64,000 nt of DNA, taken from positions 1-64,000 of the forward strand of contig NZ_JONO01000007.1 in assembly GCF_000711895.1 (NCBI RefSeq). Direction: 5' to 3'. Origin of the DNA: Photorhabdus australis DSM 17609 (lineage in GTDB: Bacteria; Pseudomonadota; Gammaproteobacteria; Enterobacterales; Enterobacteriaceae). Below are positions 12,201 through 20,255 of this stretch, piece by piece. Both the position numbers and the translations under genes were made by a program. The first letter of the stretch is position 1. Every line of letters begins with the position of its first letter. Under the pieces are notes generated by a model. That model had not been told where the DNA came from and searched no databases. It saw nothing but the letters and a program-made list of their open reading frames with translations.

Positions 12201-15200
12201 GTGGCAGCAAGGCGTCGCTATCGATTGGGCTGCATTTGGTCATTCACACAAATTACATCGGGTTATGCTGCCAGCGTATCCCTTCCAACGCCAACATCTC
12301 TGGTTAGAACATCCTGTCACTACATCAGCCGCCGTAATAAATACACAACGGAGAAAACTGCCAACTTTCACACGGGTTTCGGATAGAGAGGGGATCACAC
12401 AGTTTACTTGTAAGCTAGATGATCATATCTGGTTTATTGACGAACATCGTATCTTCGAAGGACAAGGCGTATTACCGGGCACAGGTTGCCTGGAATTAGT
12501 GCGTCGAGCTTTTCATGAATTGCAACCCGGTGGCACGGCTACTTTCAGTGAAGTTTATTTCCCCTCACCGTTGATACTGTCATCAGGTGTTGAGTGCCAG
12601 GTACGCATCAGTTTGACCGCCATTGATCGCAGCTTTGCCTTTACGCTGGAATCTCACGGTGATGGTGATGACATGTGGCAACTCCACGCAAACGGCAATG
12701 TTACTGCCGTCTGCTCTCCACCAGCAGAGACTGTTTCACCTTATGAGTTACATCGAAATTTGCAGCTTGAAGAAGTTGCAGAGGCGTCGGAACGTTTCAA
12801 TCAAGCATTCGCTGACTATGGACCACGCTGGCAATGCATTGCAGGTGTCTGGATGGGTGATCGCTGTGCATTGGCGCAGTTGCGACTCAATCAGGCATTT
12901 ATCGATGATTTGCCTGATATTGCATTACATCCGGCTTTGCTCGACTTGGGCACGGTGTTCCTGCATGCCTGTCTGTTGCCGGGTGATGCTTCAATACCGT
13001 TCCATTATGGTTCGCTGACGCTGCATCAGCCATTATGTGCCGAATTTTACAGTCTGGCGGTTGAAACGGCACCTCGGACTTATGACATCACGCTATTCAG
13101 GTGGGATGAGAGCCAAAATTGCAGGCAAGTGCTGGTTGAAATTCACGGTTACAATTTACGTCAGATCAACTCCGTGCCACGCCAGCCAGCACTCGAGGCG
13201 AATGTAGCACAGTGGTGTCGTTACCCTCGATGGTTGCTAAAGCCGCTGGGTGAAGCAAAGCAGAATCATGCACCGTGGCTGATTTTTGGTGCCCAAGCCG
13301 CTGAGTTGAGTGATTTATGGCAAACGGCGGCGCCCGGTAGCATTATTGTTGAAGATGCTGATGAATTTCTGCAACAGAATACTGACCGCTTTAGTTTGCG
13401 TAAGGATCAACCCGAAGATTATCAACGATTAATAGATTGCCTGATACAGCAACAAGTGCTACCAGAACGTATTATCTGGTGCTGGACTGCGGCAGTGATT
13501 TCTCAACCAGAGGCCGCGTTTGAACAACTGGCGGCTGCGATTAAAGCGCTTACCCGTCATCACAAGGTTTTTAATATTACCCTGATTTCCCGTGGCCTAC
13601 AGGCAGCCAGAGTGCTGGAAGCCTGTAATGCCGCACCCGCACTTGGCTTGCTGGGAATATTGGCAGCAGAATATCCGGGGTGTGCTGCACGTCATATCGA
13701 TCTGGATGATAACACTTTTGCTACACATCAATCGCTGATTGCGGAACTGTATACGGATATGCAACCAGAAGAAGCAACAGAAGGAATTCCGGTTACCAGC
13801 ATTGCGCTTAAACAGGGTAAGCGTGAATTCCAGACATTTACTGAGCTTGATGAGATACCTCACCGACAAATTCTGCGTGATGGCGGTGTTTATCTGATTA
13901 CTGGTGGGCTGGGAGGTATTGGTCAGTTATTGGCACGTCACATCAGCAATACATGCAGTAAGGTTAAACTCGGTATTTTGAACCGCCGGGGAACTCATGG
14001 GGCGAGTGAAGCTTTCCTTGATGTGTTACAGAAATCGGGCGCTGAAGTCATGATATTGCGCGCTGATGTTGCTGATGGCGTGGCATTGACTAAAGCACTG
14101 GAACAGATGCGGGCAAGATTTGGTGCTATCAACGGTGTGATTCATTCAGCCGGTATTGAAGCCAGTGGATTACTGGAACATAGCACGTCGCAGAACTGGC
14201 GGCATGTGATGGCGGCAAAAGTCAGTGGTACCCAGCAACTGATGACGGCGATTAGTCAGGACTCTCTCGACTTTGTTCTGTTGTGCTCTTCACTTGCTTC
14301 ATTGGTAGGGGGCATTGGTCAAGCAGACTACGCGGCGGCGAACCGTTATCTTGATGCCGTGGCACACTACTGGCGACAGCAGGCTATACCGGTAACGTCA
14401 GTTAACTGGGATACTTGGTCAGAAGTAGGAATGGCCGTGGATTATGCTGCCCGCCGTAAAGAAAGTGTGATTGGTCTCAGTAATCAAGAGGGCTGCGCTA
14501 TTTTCGATCTGGCTATCGCCGGAATGGAAGCACAAATCGTTGTCAGTAAATTTACTCCTGTGCGGCACAAGCAAGTACGGAATGTATCGGCGATATCTTA
14601 TTCCACCAGCCCGGAGGAAGCGGTTCGTCAATTGTGGTATGAGCTACTGGGTGAAGAGACGATTAATCTGGAAGATGATTTCTTCGAACTGGGCGGTCAT
14701 TCACTGTTGGCAACGCAGATGATCTCCCGTTTACGTGATCATTTCCAACACTGTCTGACGCTGGCGGAGTTTCTCGAACAGCCGACAATGGCTCGTGTTG
14801 TCCGTTCACTATCTGACGATAAAAAGAGCCAGGCTCCTGAGAATGCCCATATCCGTTATTGTCTGGTGCCAATTAATCACGGCGATAATGGTAATTATTC
14901 ACCCTTCTTTTGTGTGCCGGGTATGGGCGGCAATGTTACCCAATTTATGCCCCTAGCCGCGGCGTTACCACGAGAACTGCCATTTATCGGTATGCAATAT
15001 TTGGGGCTTGATGGAAAAACCGCGCCACACCAATCGGTGGAAGAGATAGCAACACATTACATTGCCTGTTTGCGCTCAGTACAGAAACAAGGACCATATC
15101 ATATCGGCGGTCATTCATTGGGTGGCAAGGTGGCCTATGAAATGGCACGGCAGCTTCATGGTGAAGGAGAAAACATCGGTTCTCTAATACTACTCGACTC

Positions 15201-15723
15201 TGCCGCACCACCCTATGCACCGGTTCCGTATCAGGAAGATGCTGATATCGCCAAAGTTATTCTTGGTATTTTTGCCTACTACACTGACCGACTGGAAATG
15301 ATCGACAGCCTGGATGACGACGAAATGCGTGCACTACCACGTGAGGCGTTACTGAACTACATCAAAGAGCAGCTAAAACGCTTCTCGTTGATTCATGCAC
15401 AGAATGATATGGGCTCAATTAACGGATTGTTCAATGTCTATCGAGCTGCGTCGGATATGTCACCGAAATATCGTCCAACACCGGTACAGTTGCCAATTCC
15501 TATGCTGTTAATAAAAGCGGTGGAACCTTTACCGAAAGGGGTTGTTGTACCGGAGATCCGGGAGACCAACGCCTGGGGTTGGGAGAAGTTCTCTAGCCTT
15601 CCCATTCACATCGCGGAAGTGCCGGGGAATCATTATAGCTGCCTGATGGAAGAGCACGTGGCACATGTATCGCGGGCGATAATCCATCACTTTCCGTCAA
15701 TCATGAAAGGGGGACTGGTATGA
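3253..15723 (+). CDS. glbC: Hybrid NRPS-PKS GlbC (C-A-T-C-A-T-KS-AT-DH-KR-T-TE)
   Basis: A 4156-residue megasynthase starting at GTG 3253 behind AGGAAG. C1 has H145-H146..D150. A1 has YTSGSTG at 618-624; T1 serine is S1024. C2 has H1225. A2 has its TSGSTG near 1691; T2 is S2075. KS has C2316, H2451 and H2495. AT has GHSLGE with S2764, and HAFHS at 2859-2863 marks malonyl-CoA. DH has H3065 and D3231. KR has TGGLGGIG from 3550, with S3680 and Y3693. T3 is S3817. TE has S3955 (GHSLGG) and H4127. My reading of the A1 pocket is DLGDVGSIDK, with two acidic positions and near the ornithine code, fitting lysine or hydroxylysine. A2 reads DVGWITGIVK, not a standard code; alanine is inferred from the pathway. 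KS-AT-DH-KR would extend Ala by one malonate to 4-amino-2-pentenoate, and the TE would close the macrolactam. Overlaps glbD by 4 nt. Confidence 0.95.
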   Translation: MSNYSNTLSNVPLLLPTSAQHRLWLISQGNMDSALYNVPFSLRMHGTLDKEALEQTIIFMIERHPVLRSQFHILNGELQITLNSQWPELRISDLSNYSPEERETKIQSICDNEVRYCFNLSSDLPFRCLLLRRQKNDHQLIFTLHHIVFDDWSTHVFLNDFSHAYNRYKTGQQPNLATITYPHVSNSVTNIHMNSPHRQRLRDYWGKQLAELPELHKLPTDRPRLLEQRGRGTVYQKSLPLSLVGRIAKICQRYGLTPYMVAISAFAVLLNRYSHDNDIVIGSPFANRHNIDEHVRLGFFINLLPLRFRFNDGISFSELLAQARDILLDAYENADLPFDEIVDVVQPLRSLSHPPVFQIMFDYLKSPGQALQLDGLETEVQFIHSGTAKYDLTLSIEESPNSLFCLVEFDTDLFDNLTITRMVNHYEKLLDSLLSEPEQSVAKCSILPPEELEMLARFSRPTEPLPVLEFISVAERIKSQVRNHPDARAIVWRDQRFTYAQLDEYAQCLLAKMRQCGVKPGSRVAVFMSYRPEIIISFYAILSAGAVYVPLSPSDPRFADKINDAQPVLILTSEQDAVGLLDFRAIVLEVDGLFRQPAPRDVQPIWPVQESDSAYIIYTSGSTGNPKGVEVSHGSLHASYHAWCHDYRFTQPGEPVSLQLAAPIFDLSIGDFSRTLGCGGCLVMCPREWLLDAPEMHRLMINEGVTFGDFPPVVLRQLIQFCQDNGKRLDGLSTLVCGADVWFGHELHAAQALCRPDARILGSYGVTEATIDSTVFDPETHPLEAGRVIPLGRPLASCELFIVDKHLQQVPIGVNGELLIAGVTVAKGYLNNPQLTAEKFITGKFDSQGRFVVDASGTRFYRTSDICCFLADGTIDFMGRSDHQVKIRGFRVELGEVESALLEHADVHQCAVVASNDSTNNKVLVAYVVSSADTDKLRGYLSLRLPGHMMPRAFVFLDKLPTTPNGKVDRKRLQVPDFSLPENQESMTEPTNACEEQLLALWRTALGVQVISTEDNFFYCGGNSLIAANLITQINKTFGVQLKLSAIFNHPTIVGLASLLNNIKKGSVEKDSAEQRVTVPHVSQVSNLLSFGQRSLWLIAMQRPDDCSYNVPFTLRLHGNLHFSALMQALNDVVQRHDVLRTTFSSQVSKVSGPDGTSSFEPSYQVASELTLPLHQQNISGGESALASKLREEVMASFDLANGPLIRAVLFKLSPQEHVLCITLHHIISDGRSLAILFDELRHCYQARLASKAPTLPMLEANYGHFISWQRTRQAEPAVQQQLHFWRQQLADAPVTLILNDMTAPTDEAAAISCVIPHEYVEGVEKLAREQNCTPFMVWLSLFALLLRQQSNEQDLIVGTPVSLRTIPAWDALIGYFANTLPVRINSRELHTFQQLLMHTRQVSLDILENRDLPFDYLVQTLNLPRVTGKNPVFQTIFSCELDQPNDETFGDMKVSDVELGDYRAKIDLELAINRMNGQVYAHFMAMPGVLSAVTLGRISKHLLAMLPQIIEKPDTTLADLLTVTVNAGSSTQSELVVDKPQGLFQLFQQSLSQYGGHVALESDELSLSYQQLDTLTAYVAQQLQQAGVGRGDRIGILMGHHPHNVTAMLAINRIGAVFVPLAPDNAEPTNRYVIDNAEIKAILCRNETAPLCQRFGLMAINIDELDIAYAPYIAMAAICQPDDCAYVIYTSGSTGKPKGVAVSHRSVCHNILAIRDELRLEPSSRIVQYSSPVFDVMLGEIFPALAAGACVVFGKKQQLLPGRNLTEWLAHKQITHMWIVPSALAIVPLVPLPNLQVLIVTGEPCMPEVAQRWSVGRRLMNGYGPTECAIVVSLTDYHAAGQNLVLRPMGDVRFYLLDEQRKPVTSGELGELYLAGTCVAQGYLGMDEKTAEVFLPDSFAPQLKARMYRTGDIVHQRMDGALEFVGRVDRQVKIRGHRIELNAVRAALSALPGVRQAEALAITDSQGNKELAGYIVGETSRGEILNALRQQVSEVMVPTALFFLDALPTGMTGKVDLKALAEMKLTRAGQHQSSSLPAQKIVSSLSRVESIWRELLERDEIGYDENFFDAGGHSLRVMALFQQLNEAFGSGLSVTDIFAHPTIRQQAQLLDTLSQQKTPVAATLPIITEAIATSTLDVSTLDSNAIAIIGMTGRFPQAPDLDTFWQRLLAGYDASVELSDEELLKRGVDPALLSHPQFVRRARLLEGCAEFDARFFGYSSREAQVMDPQQRLFLEMAWETLELSGYGNDSTPRSVGVFGSSGFNYYLLENVMPNKDRMHLDPGQWQIGNDKDFIATRAAYKLNLSGPAVSIGTACSSSLTAIHFACESLRRGDCDMALAGAVALDPQQVGFVHVSGGIMSPDGLCRPFDAAANGTASGSGGGMILLKRLSAALEDGDTIHAVIKGSAVNNDGAQKVSYTAPSIDGQSSVIKNALRNAGVSPASISYIEAHGTATSLGDPIEIRALTQAFLEQSDSEMLPVGSCVIGSVKGNIGHIDAAAGIAGVIKTVLALRHQTLPPSIHYHQPNPAIHFEQTPFSVINTARPWPQTSKPRRAGVSSFGIGGTNAHLILEEAPRQQDVRRLDDERWQLLPISAKTPQALLQQGERLATALTSCHEPLADIAGTLQQGRSAFSERAFVVGKDREQLINQLRQLSPQTVSRKQQHRPVIFMFPGQGSQSIDMGQSLYLCDGVFRQQFDRCAELLQPHIKLDIRQLIYPQSERDNAVSRLNATRYTQPALFTVEYALARQLQTWGITPQAMIGHSLGELVAACVGGMLELEDTLALVANRAAIMQRQPTGAMLAVQASSARMVSLAPECEFAAINGPEQCVITGSHDNIAVLEEQCNKADIACRRLTTSHAFHSSLMDAAAQQMREFSAGFTLQSATIPMISNISGSWFSEQDRDNSGYWGDHLRQPVRFHDGILTLLNRYDNPILLEVGPGSALTSMLKDLQQTGQAQILTTMRRTHQQKSDEEVLLNTIGQLWQQGVAIDWAAFGHSHKLHRVMLPAYPFQRQHLWLEHPVTTSAAVINTQRRKLPTFTRVSDREGITQFTCKLDDHIWFIDEHRIFEGQGVLPGTGCLELVRRAFHELQPGGTATFSEVYFPSPLILSSGVECQVRISLTAIDRSFAFTLESHGDGDDMWQLHANGNVTAVCSPPAETVSPYELHRNLQLEEVAEASERFNQAFADYGPRWQCIAGVWMGDRCALAQLRLNQAFIDDLPDIALHPALLDLGTVFLHACLLPGDASIPFHYGSLTLHQPLCAEFYSLAVETAPRTYDITLFRWDESQNCRQVLVEIHGYNLRQINSVPRQPALEANVAQWCRYPRWLLKPLGEAKQNHAPWLIFGAQAAELSDLWQTAAPGSIIVEDADEFLQQNTDRFSLRKDQPEDYQRLIDCLIQQQVLPERIIWCWTAAVISQPEAAFEQLAAAIKALTRHHKVFNITLISRGLQAARVLEACNAAPALGLLGILAAEYPGCAARHIDLDDNTFATHQSLIAELYTDMQPEEATEGIPVTSIALKQGKREFQTFTELDEIPHRQILRDGGVYLITGGLGGIGQLLARHISNTCSKVKLGILNRRGTHGASEAFLDVLQKSGAEVMILRADVADGVALTKALEQMRARFGAINGVIHSAGIEASGLLEHSTSQNWRHVMAAKVSGTQQLMTAISQDSLDFVLLCSSLASLVGGIGQADYAAANRYLDAVAHYWRQQAIPVTSVNWDTWSEVGMAVDYAARRKESVIGLSNQEGCAIFDLAIAGMEAQIVVSKFTPVRHKQVRNVSAISYSTSPEEAVRQLWYELLGEETINLEDDFFELGGHSLLATQMISRLRDHFQHCLTLAEFLEQPTMARVVRSLSDDKKSQAPENAHIRYCLVPINHGDNGNYSPFFCVPGMGGNVTQFMPLAAALPRELPFIGMQYLGLDGKTAPHQSVEEIATHYIACLRSVQKQGPYHIGGHSLGGKVAYEMARQLHGEGENIGSLILLDSAAPPYAPVPYQEDADIAKVILGIFAYYTDRLEMIDSLDDDEMRALPREALLNYIKEQLKRFSLIHAQNDMGSINGLFNVYRAASDMSPKYRPTPVQLPIPMLLIKAVEPLPKGVVVPEIRETNAWGWEKFSSLPIHIAEVPGNHYSCLMEEHVAHVSRAIIHHFPSIMKGGLV

Positions 15724-16985
15724 GTGACTCTTCCCCAACGGTTCACCTTCCTGAAAACCGACAGCATAAACGCCGATTGGCAATCATCCTAATGACATTG
15801 GCTGTGGATGCTCTGGGTATCGGGATTGTCCTTCCCGTTTTACCCGATCTGTTGCGGGAGGTTGCCCCTCAACCACCGGAAGCGGGTGTGCCGTTAATCG
15901 GGTTATTTGTCTCACTATACGCTTTTGCCCAGTTCCTTTTCGCCCCGTTGTTAGGGGCGCTTAGCGACGCTTGGGGAAGGCGACCGGTATTGCTTGCAAC
16001 ACTGTTTGGAACGGCACTGAGCTATACGCTGGTGGCGACAGCGCCGTCGCTGGGATGGTTAGTGACCGGTATATTTCTTGCAGGCGCCACTGCCGCCAGT
16101 ACTTCCGCCGCATCAGCTTACGTAGCGGATGTTACGCCAGCGGAACAGCGAGCCGCGCGTTTCGGTCTGGTCAGTGGTGTTCTCGGCTTCGGCATGGTTG
16201 CCGGACCTGCCTTCGGTGGATTATTAGGCATGATTGCGCCACGCCTGCCGTTTGTGATTGCTGGCTCACTGGCCGCGGTGAACGCTATCGCCGCCATGTT
16301 TGTTCTGAACGAAAGTCTGACCAAGGAGAACCGGCGTTCGTTCGACTGGCGCCGGGCCAATCCTTTGGGCAGCTTGAAACTACTGGCGACGGATGGAGTA
16401 CTGAGACGATTGGTTTATGCTTCGGCCCTTGGCATGGTGGCTTACGGTATTTTTCTGGCCTGTTTTGTCTTACTCAATGAAATGCGTTTGGGCTGGGGGC
16501 CACGTGAAAACGGTTTGGCTCTCACCGGACTCGGCGTCGGGATCATCATAACGCAAACTTGGTTGCTAAAAATGTTCGTGGCGCGCTGTAACGAATACCG
16601 CACAGCGATCATCGGTTACGGACTCTATATGTTGGCGTTTATAGCTTATAGCCTGGCCGTATCACCACTTATTGTCGCGGGTGCCATCGCTTTGCACGCA
16701 TTGGCGTTAATCAGCGATTCAACACTTCGTGCTTTGATTTCATTGCGTGCAGGCAATGAGCGGCAAGGGGAATATTTGGGAACGCAGAACTGTATGTTGG
16801 GCCTGGCTATCACCGCTTCACCGCTGTTGGGGGCGTTCTTGCTGCATTTTTCATCTCATCAGGGACAACCTCTCTATTTCCAAGGGCTTCCCTTTGTTAT
16901 TGCTGTCGTTGTTTGCTTCTGCGCCATATTGATTTTGCTACGTGGTTCTCAGGCAGACATTAAATTACACGGTTTGTATAAATAA
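15720..16985 (+). CDS. glbD: MFS efflux transporter (TetA-like, DHA1 family), GlbD-like
   Basis: A 421-aa polytopic membrane protein with about 12 hydrophobic helices. The TetA-type signature between helices 2 and 3 is visible as GALSDAWGRRP, and helix 1 has the DALGIGIVLPVLPDLL pattern of tetracycline-type drug/H+ antiporters. Its ATG overlaps the glbC stop (ATGA), so the two are translationally coupled. The natural reading is export of the syrbactin product, or self-protection, at the inner membrane. Substrate is inferred from context only; the sequence by itself shows just a drug:H+ antiporter family member. Confidence 0.9.
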   Translation: MSDSSPTVHLPENRQHKRRLAIILMTLAVDALGIGIVLPVLPDLLREVAPQPPEAGVPLIGLFVSLYAFAQFLFAPLLGALSDAWGRRPVLLATLFGTALSYTLVATAPSLGWLVTGIFLAGATAASTSAASAYVADVTPAEQRAARFGLVSGVLGFGMVAGPAFGGLLGMIAPRLPFVIAGSLAAVNAIAAMFVLNESLTKENRRSFDWRRANPLGSLKLLATDGVLRRLVYASALGMVAYGIFLACFVLLNEMRLGWGPRENGLALTGLGVGIIITQTWLLKMFVARCNEYRTAIIGYGLYMLAFIAYSLAVSPLIVAGAIALHALALISDSTLRALISLRAGNERQGEYLGTQNCMLGLAITASPLLGAFLLHFSSHQGQPLYFQGLPFVIAVVVCFCAILILLRGSQADIKLHGLYK

Positions 16986-17013
16986 AAAGATCACCAGCCT
17001 GTGAGGATTAATT

Positions 17014-20000
17014 ATGAAACAACATCAAGGAACCTATTACCCCCTGACCGCGGCACAGCAGGAAATTTGGCTGGCTGAACAATTAAATGTAAGCGCGGGA
17101 ATTTATAATACGGGTTGTTATATTGATATTTCAGGCGCTATCGATATTGAGACGCTTAACAAAGCATTGTCCCAATTGATAGATGAAGCTGAATGTTTAC
17201 GAGTAGTAGTTGTGCAACATCCACAAGGACCACAGCAACAGATCGTTACCCATCTGCAATGGAGCTGCCCACTTATTGATCTATCTAACCATATGGACGC
17301 GTTCACAGAAGCTGCAATCTGGATGAAGGCTGAATTAGCGCGGCCGATGGAGTTAACCCAGGGGCCGTTGTTTGGTTTTGCGCTGCTAAAAATCAGTGAT
17401 GAACACTATTTTTTGTTTATCCGTGTCCATCATCTGGCGAGTGACGCTTTTGGCACTACGTTGCTGATTCAGCGGCTTGCTGAACTGTATACCCAGAAAT
17501 TTACCGGCGCTGATGAGCTGGAAAATCCTTTCGGCCCTCTTAGCGATCTGTTGGCTTTTGATGAAGAATACCGCCGCTCGGAAAATTTCCAATGTGACCG
17601 TCAGTGGTGGTCACAATATATGGCAGGCCGAAGTGAGCCACAGAGCCTTGCCGTAGGGGCGAAACCCGGTCAGTTCGCCGACTTGGGTTCGTTTAGTTGC
17701 ACCCATTGTGAAATACCGGCAAAAGTCAATGATATTCTGCGTACTCTGAGTGAAGAGAGTGGAAGTAGCATGGCACAAATTATTATTGCTATCGTCGCTT
17801 CCTGGATTTCTCGTATGACTGATAAGCAGGATATTACTTTGGGTATGCCAGTAACCGCGCGTTCAGGGCGTATGTTACGTAATATTCCAGGCATGGTATC
17901 CAATGTATTACCTCTGCGTCTGACAATAGATTCTGCTCATTCCATAGGTGATATTAGTAAGCAGATCAGCCAGGAAATCCGCCAGTTACTCAAACACCAG
18001 CAGTTTCGTTCCGAAGATATCTATCGTGATTTACAGCGAAATGGTTCTGTTCCCCGCTTGTTTGCGCAGAATATTAATGTGATGCTGTTTAATAGCAATG
18101 TGAGCTTCGCGGGTAATTTTGGACGTACCAAAAATTTGTCCAGTGGGCCGGTAGAAGACCTCTCTGTGACTATTTATTATCATGACGAAAGCGGCAATTT
18201 GCAGTTTACGCTCGATACCAATGATAACCTCTACACTCCCCACGATATTAACCTGCAAAAATCTCTCTTTCAGCACTTCATCACTGAATTGCTGGCAGAT
18301 ATATCACGTCCCATTGGTGAGCTGAAATTGCCCGGTTGGCACATAGGGCACAGCCTCATACCTGCACGGCGCACAAAATCAAATAATGAGGAAACACTGA
18401 CCTCACGCTTTGAACAACAAGCAATTGCAATGGCAGATAGTGTGGCGCTGACTTATCAACAGGAGAATGTGAATTATACGGTATTGAACCAACGTGCTAA
18501 CCAACTGGCACGCTATCTGGTATCCCGGCGAATAGGCCCGAAACAGCGTGTTATGGTCTGCTTACCACGTTCTATTGAGATGATGGTGACACTGCTAGCT
18601 ATCATCAAGGCTGGTGCTGCTTACGTGCCAGTGGAGGCGGATTATCCGCAAAGTCGTCTTGATTTTATGATTGACGATGCTGAACCTGCCTGTGTGATCA
18701 CCACCAGCAAAATTACCCAACGCTTGACAACCAATACTCCCATATTATTACTGGATGACACCAAGTTGATCGCCCATTTGGAAATGCAGAGTGTTGCTGA
18801 TCTGTCTGATAAAGAACGCTTGCAACCGCTGAGTTCAGCGCATCCTGCTTATATCATTTACACTTCTGGCTCCACCGGTGTGCCCAAGGGCGTGGTAGTG
18901 ACTCATCACAATGTGATGCGTTTGCTACAAAGTACTCAACGCTGGTTTAATTTCTCTAAAACTGATTGTTGGACAATGTTTCACTCTTATGCTTTTGATT
19001 TTGCTGTCTGGGAGTACTGGGGAGCATTGTTGAATGGCGGAAGATTGGTAATTGTTCCCTGGGAAATCAGCCGTTCACCCACAGATTTTTTGCAGCTTTT
19101 GGTTAGCGAAAAAGTAACGGTGTTAAACCAAACTCCCTCAGCGTTTCAGGCGCTGATCCATGCTGATCGAGAAAACCCTAAGCTTGGGCAGAGCTTAACG
19201 CTGCGCACGGTGATTTTTGGCGGAGAAGCCCTGAGTACCCATATCTTGGCGGAATGGTATCAAAGACACGATGATAGCGCTCCTCAATTGATCAACATGT
19301 ATGGTATTACTGAAACCACTGTACATGTGACCTATTTTCCTCTTTCACGTGAAGTCGTTGCACAGCCTGCTTCAAGTCTTATTGGTGAACCTATTGATGA
19401 TCTCAGTATTTATGTTCTTGATGAGGCTCAGTGTCCGGTTCCGGTAGGTTTTGTTGGTGAGATATATGTGGGCGGTGCGGGGGTAACACGTGGTTATCTG
19501 AATCGTCCTGAACTTACTGCTGAACGCTTCATTGCTGATCCTTTTGTCGGCACAGATGCGCGCATGTATCGCACTGGTGACCTAGCAAGATTACGTCGTG
19601 ATGGGGTACTGGACTTCCTTGGTCGCACTGACGATCAGGTTAAAATCCGCGGCTTCCGTATTGAATTGGGCGAGGTGGCGGCAGCGCTGAATGCACACCC
19701 TGATATCGTGCAGTCCGAGGTCATTGTGCGTGAAGATGAAGGTCAACAGAAGCGGTTAGTGGGTTATGTCATTGCTCATCAGGGTATTACCCTTGAACCA
19801 CAGTTAATACGGTCCTGTCTAGCCACACGCTTGCCCGAAGCAATGATTCCAACGGCCATAGTGCAACTTGATCACTTCCCGTTGACCATTAATGGAAAGT
19901 TAGATCGTAAAGCGTTGCCGAAACCTATGTGGAACAGTGCAATCAATAAAAGTAAATCTTCCAGTCCACAGGAACTCGTGCTTTGTCGTCTGTTTGCCGA

Positions 20001-20211
20001 GTTGTTGGGATTAGAAAATATCTCTCCAGAGGACAATTTCTTTGAGCTTGGCGGCGAATCTTTGGTTGCAATGCGGGTAATAGCAAGAGTGCGTAGTGAC
20101 TTTGGCGTTGAAATAACATTGCGCGATCTATTTAACGCCCCGAGGGTTAGCCAACTGGTGCAACGATTGAACGTTTTGCAGCAGGAAAATGAAGTAGTCA
20201 GCCAAGCCTAA
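17014..20211 (+). CDS. glbF: NRPS GlbF (starter C-A(Thr)-T)
   Basis: A 1065-aa single-module NRPS. The N-terminal condensation domain has H139-H140-LASDA in the catalytic position. The adenylation domain has YTSGSTGVPKG, FDFAVWE, NMYGITETTVH, YRTGDLARL and NGKLDRK. Reading the ten pocket residues gives DFWNIGMVHK, the textbook threonine code. The C-terminal carrier domain has S1016 in GGESL; there is no thioesterase. A first-position C domain with no upstream carrier protein fits a lipoinitiation (acyl-CoA accepting) domain, so this enzyme should build N-acyl-threonine and hand it to C1 of the hybrid synthase. It is 28 bp downstream of glbD, preceded by GAGGAT, in the same operon. Confidence 0.93.
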   Translation: MKQHQGTYYPLTAAQQEIWLAEQLNVSAGIYNTGCYIDISGAIDIETLNKALSQLIDEAECLRVVVVQHPQGPQQQIVTHLQWSCPLIDLSNHMDAFTEAAIWMKAELARPMELTQGPLFGFALLKISDEHYFLFIRVHHLASDAFGTTLLIQRLAELYTQKFTGADELENPFGPLSDLLAFDEEYRRSENFQCDRQWWSQYMAGRSEPQSLAVGAKPGQFADLGSFSCTHCEIPAKVNDILRTLSEESGSSMAQIIIAIVASWISRMTDKQDITLGMPVTARSGRMLRNIPGMVSNVLPLRLTIDSAHSIGDISKQISQEIRQLLKHQQFRSEDIYRDLQRNGSVPRLFAQNINVMLFNSNVSFAGNFGRTKNLSSGPVEDLSVTIYYHDESGNLQFTLDTNDNLYTPHDINLQKSLFQHFITELLADISRPIGELKLPGWHIGHSLIPARRTKSNNEETLTSRFEQQAIAMADSVALTYQQENVNYTVLNQRANQLARYLVSRRIGPKQRVMVCLPRSIEMMVTLLAIIKAGAAYVPVEADYPQSRLDFMIDDAEPACVITTSKITQRLTTNTPILLLDDTKLIAHLEMQSVADLSDKERLQPLSSAHPAYIIYTSGSTGVPKGVVVTHHNVMRLLQSTQRWFNFSKTDCWTMFHSYAFDFAVWEYWGALLNGGRLVIVPWEISRSPTDFLQLLVSEKVTVLNQTPSAFQALIHADRENPKLGQSLTLRTVIFGGEALSTHILAEWYQRHDDSAPQLINMYGITETTVHVTYFPLSREVVAQPASSLIGEPIDDLSIYVLDEAQCPVPVGFVGEIYVGGAGVTRGYLNRPELTAERFIADPFVGTDARMYRTGDLARLRRDGVLDFLGRTDDQVKIRGFRIELGEVAAALNAHPDIVQSEVIVREDEGQQKRLVGYVIAHQGITLEPQLIRSCLATRLPEAMIPTAIVQLDHFPLTINGKLDRKALPKPMWNSAINKSKSSSPQELVLCRLFAELLGLENISPEDNFFELGGESLVAMRVIARVRSDFGVEITLRDLFNAPRVSQLVQRLNVLQQENEVVSQA

Positions 20212-20255
20212 ATATTTAACGCGATTATATCGGTAAATAAGACAGAGGATAAAAC

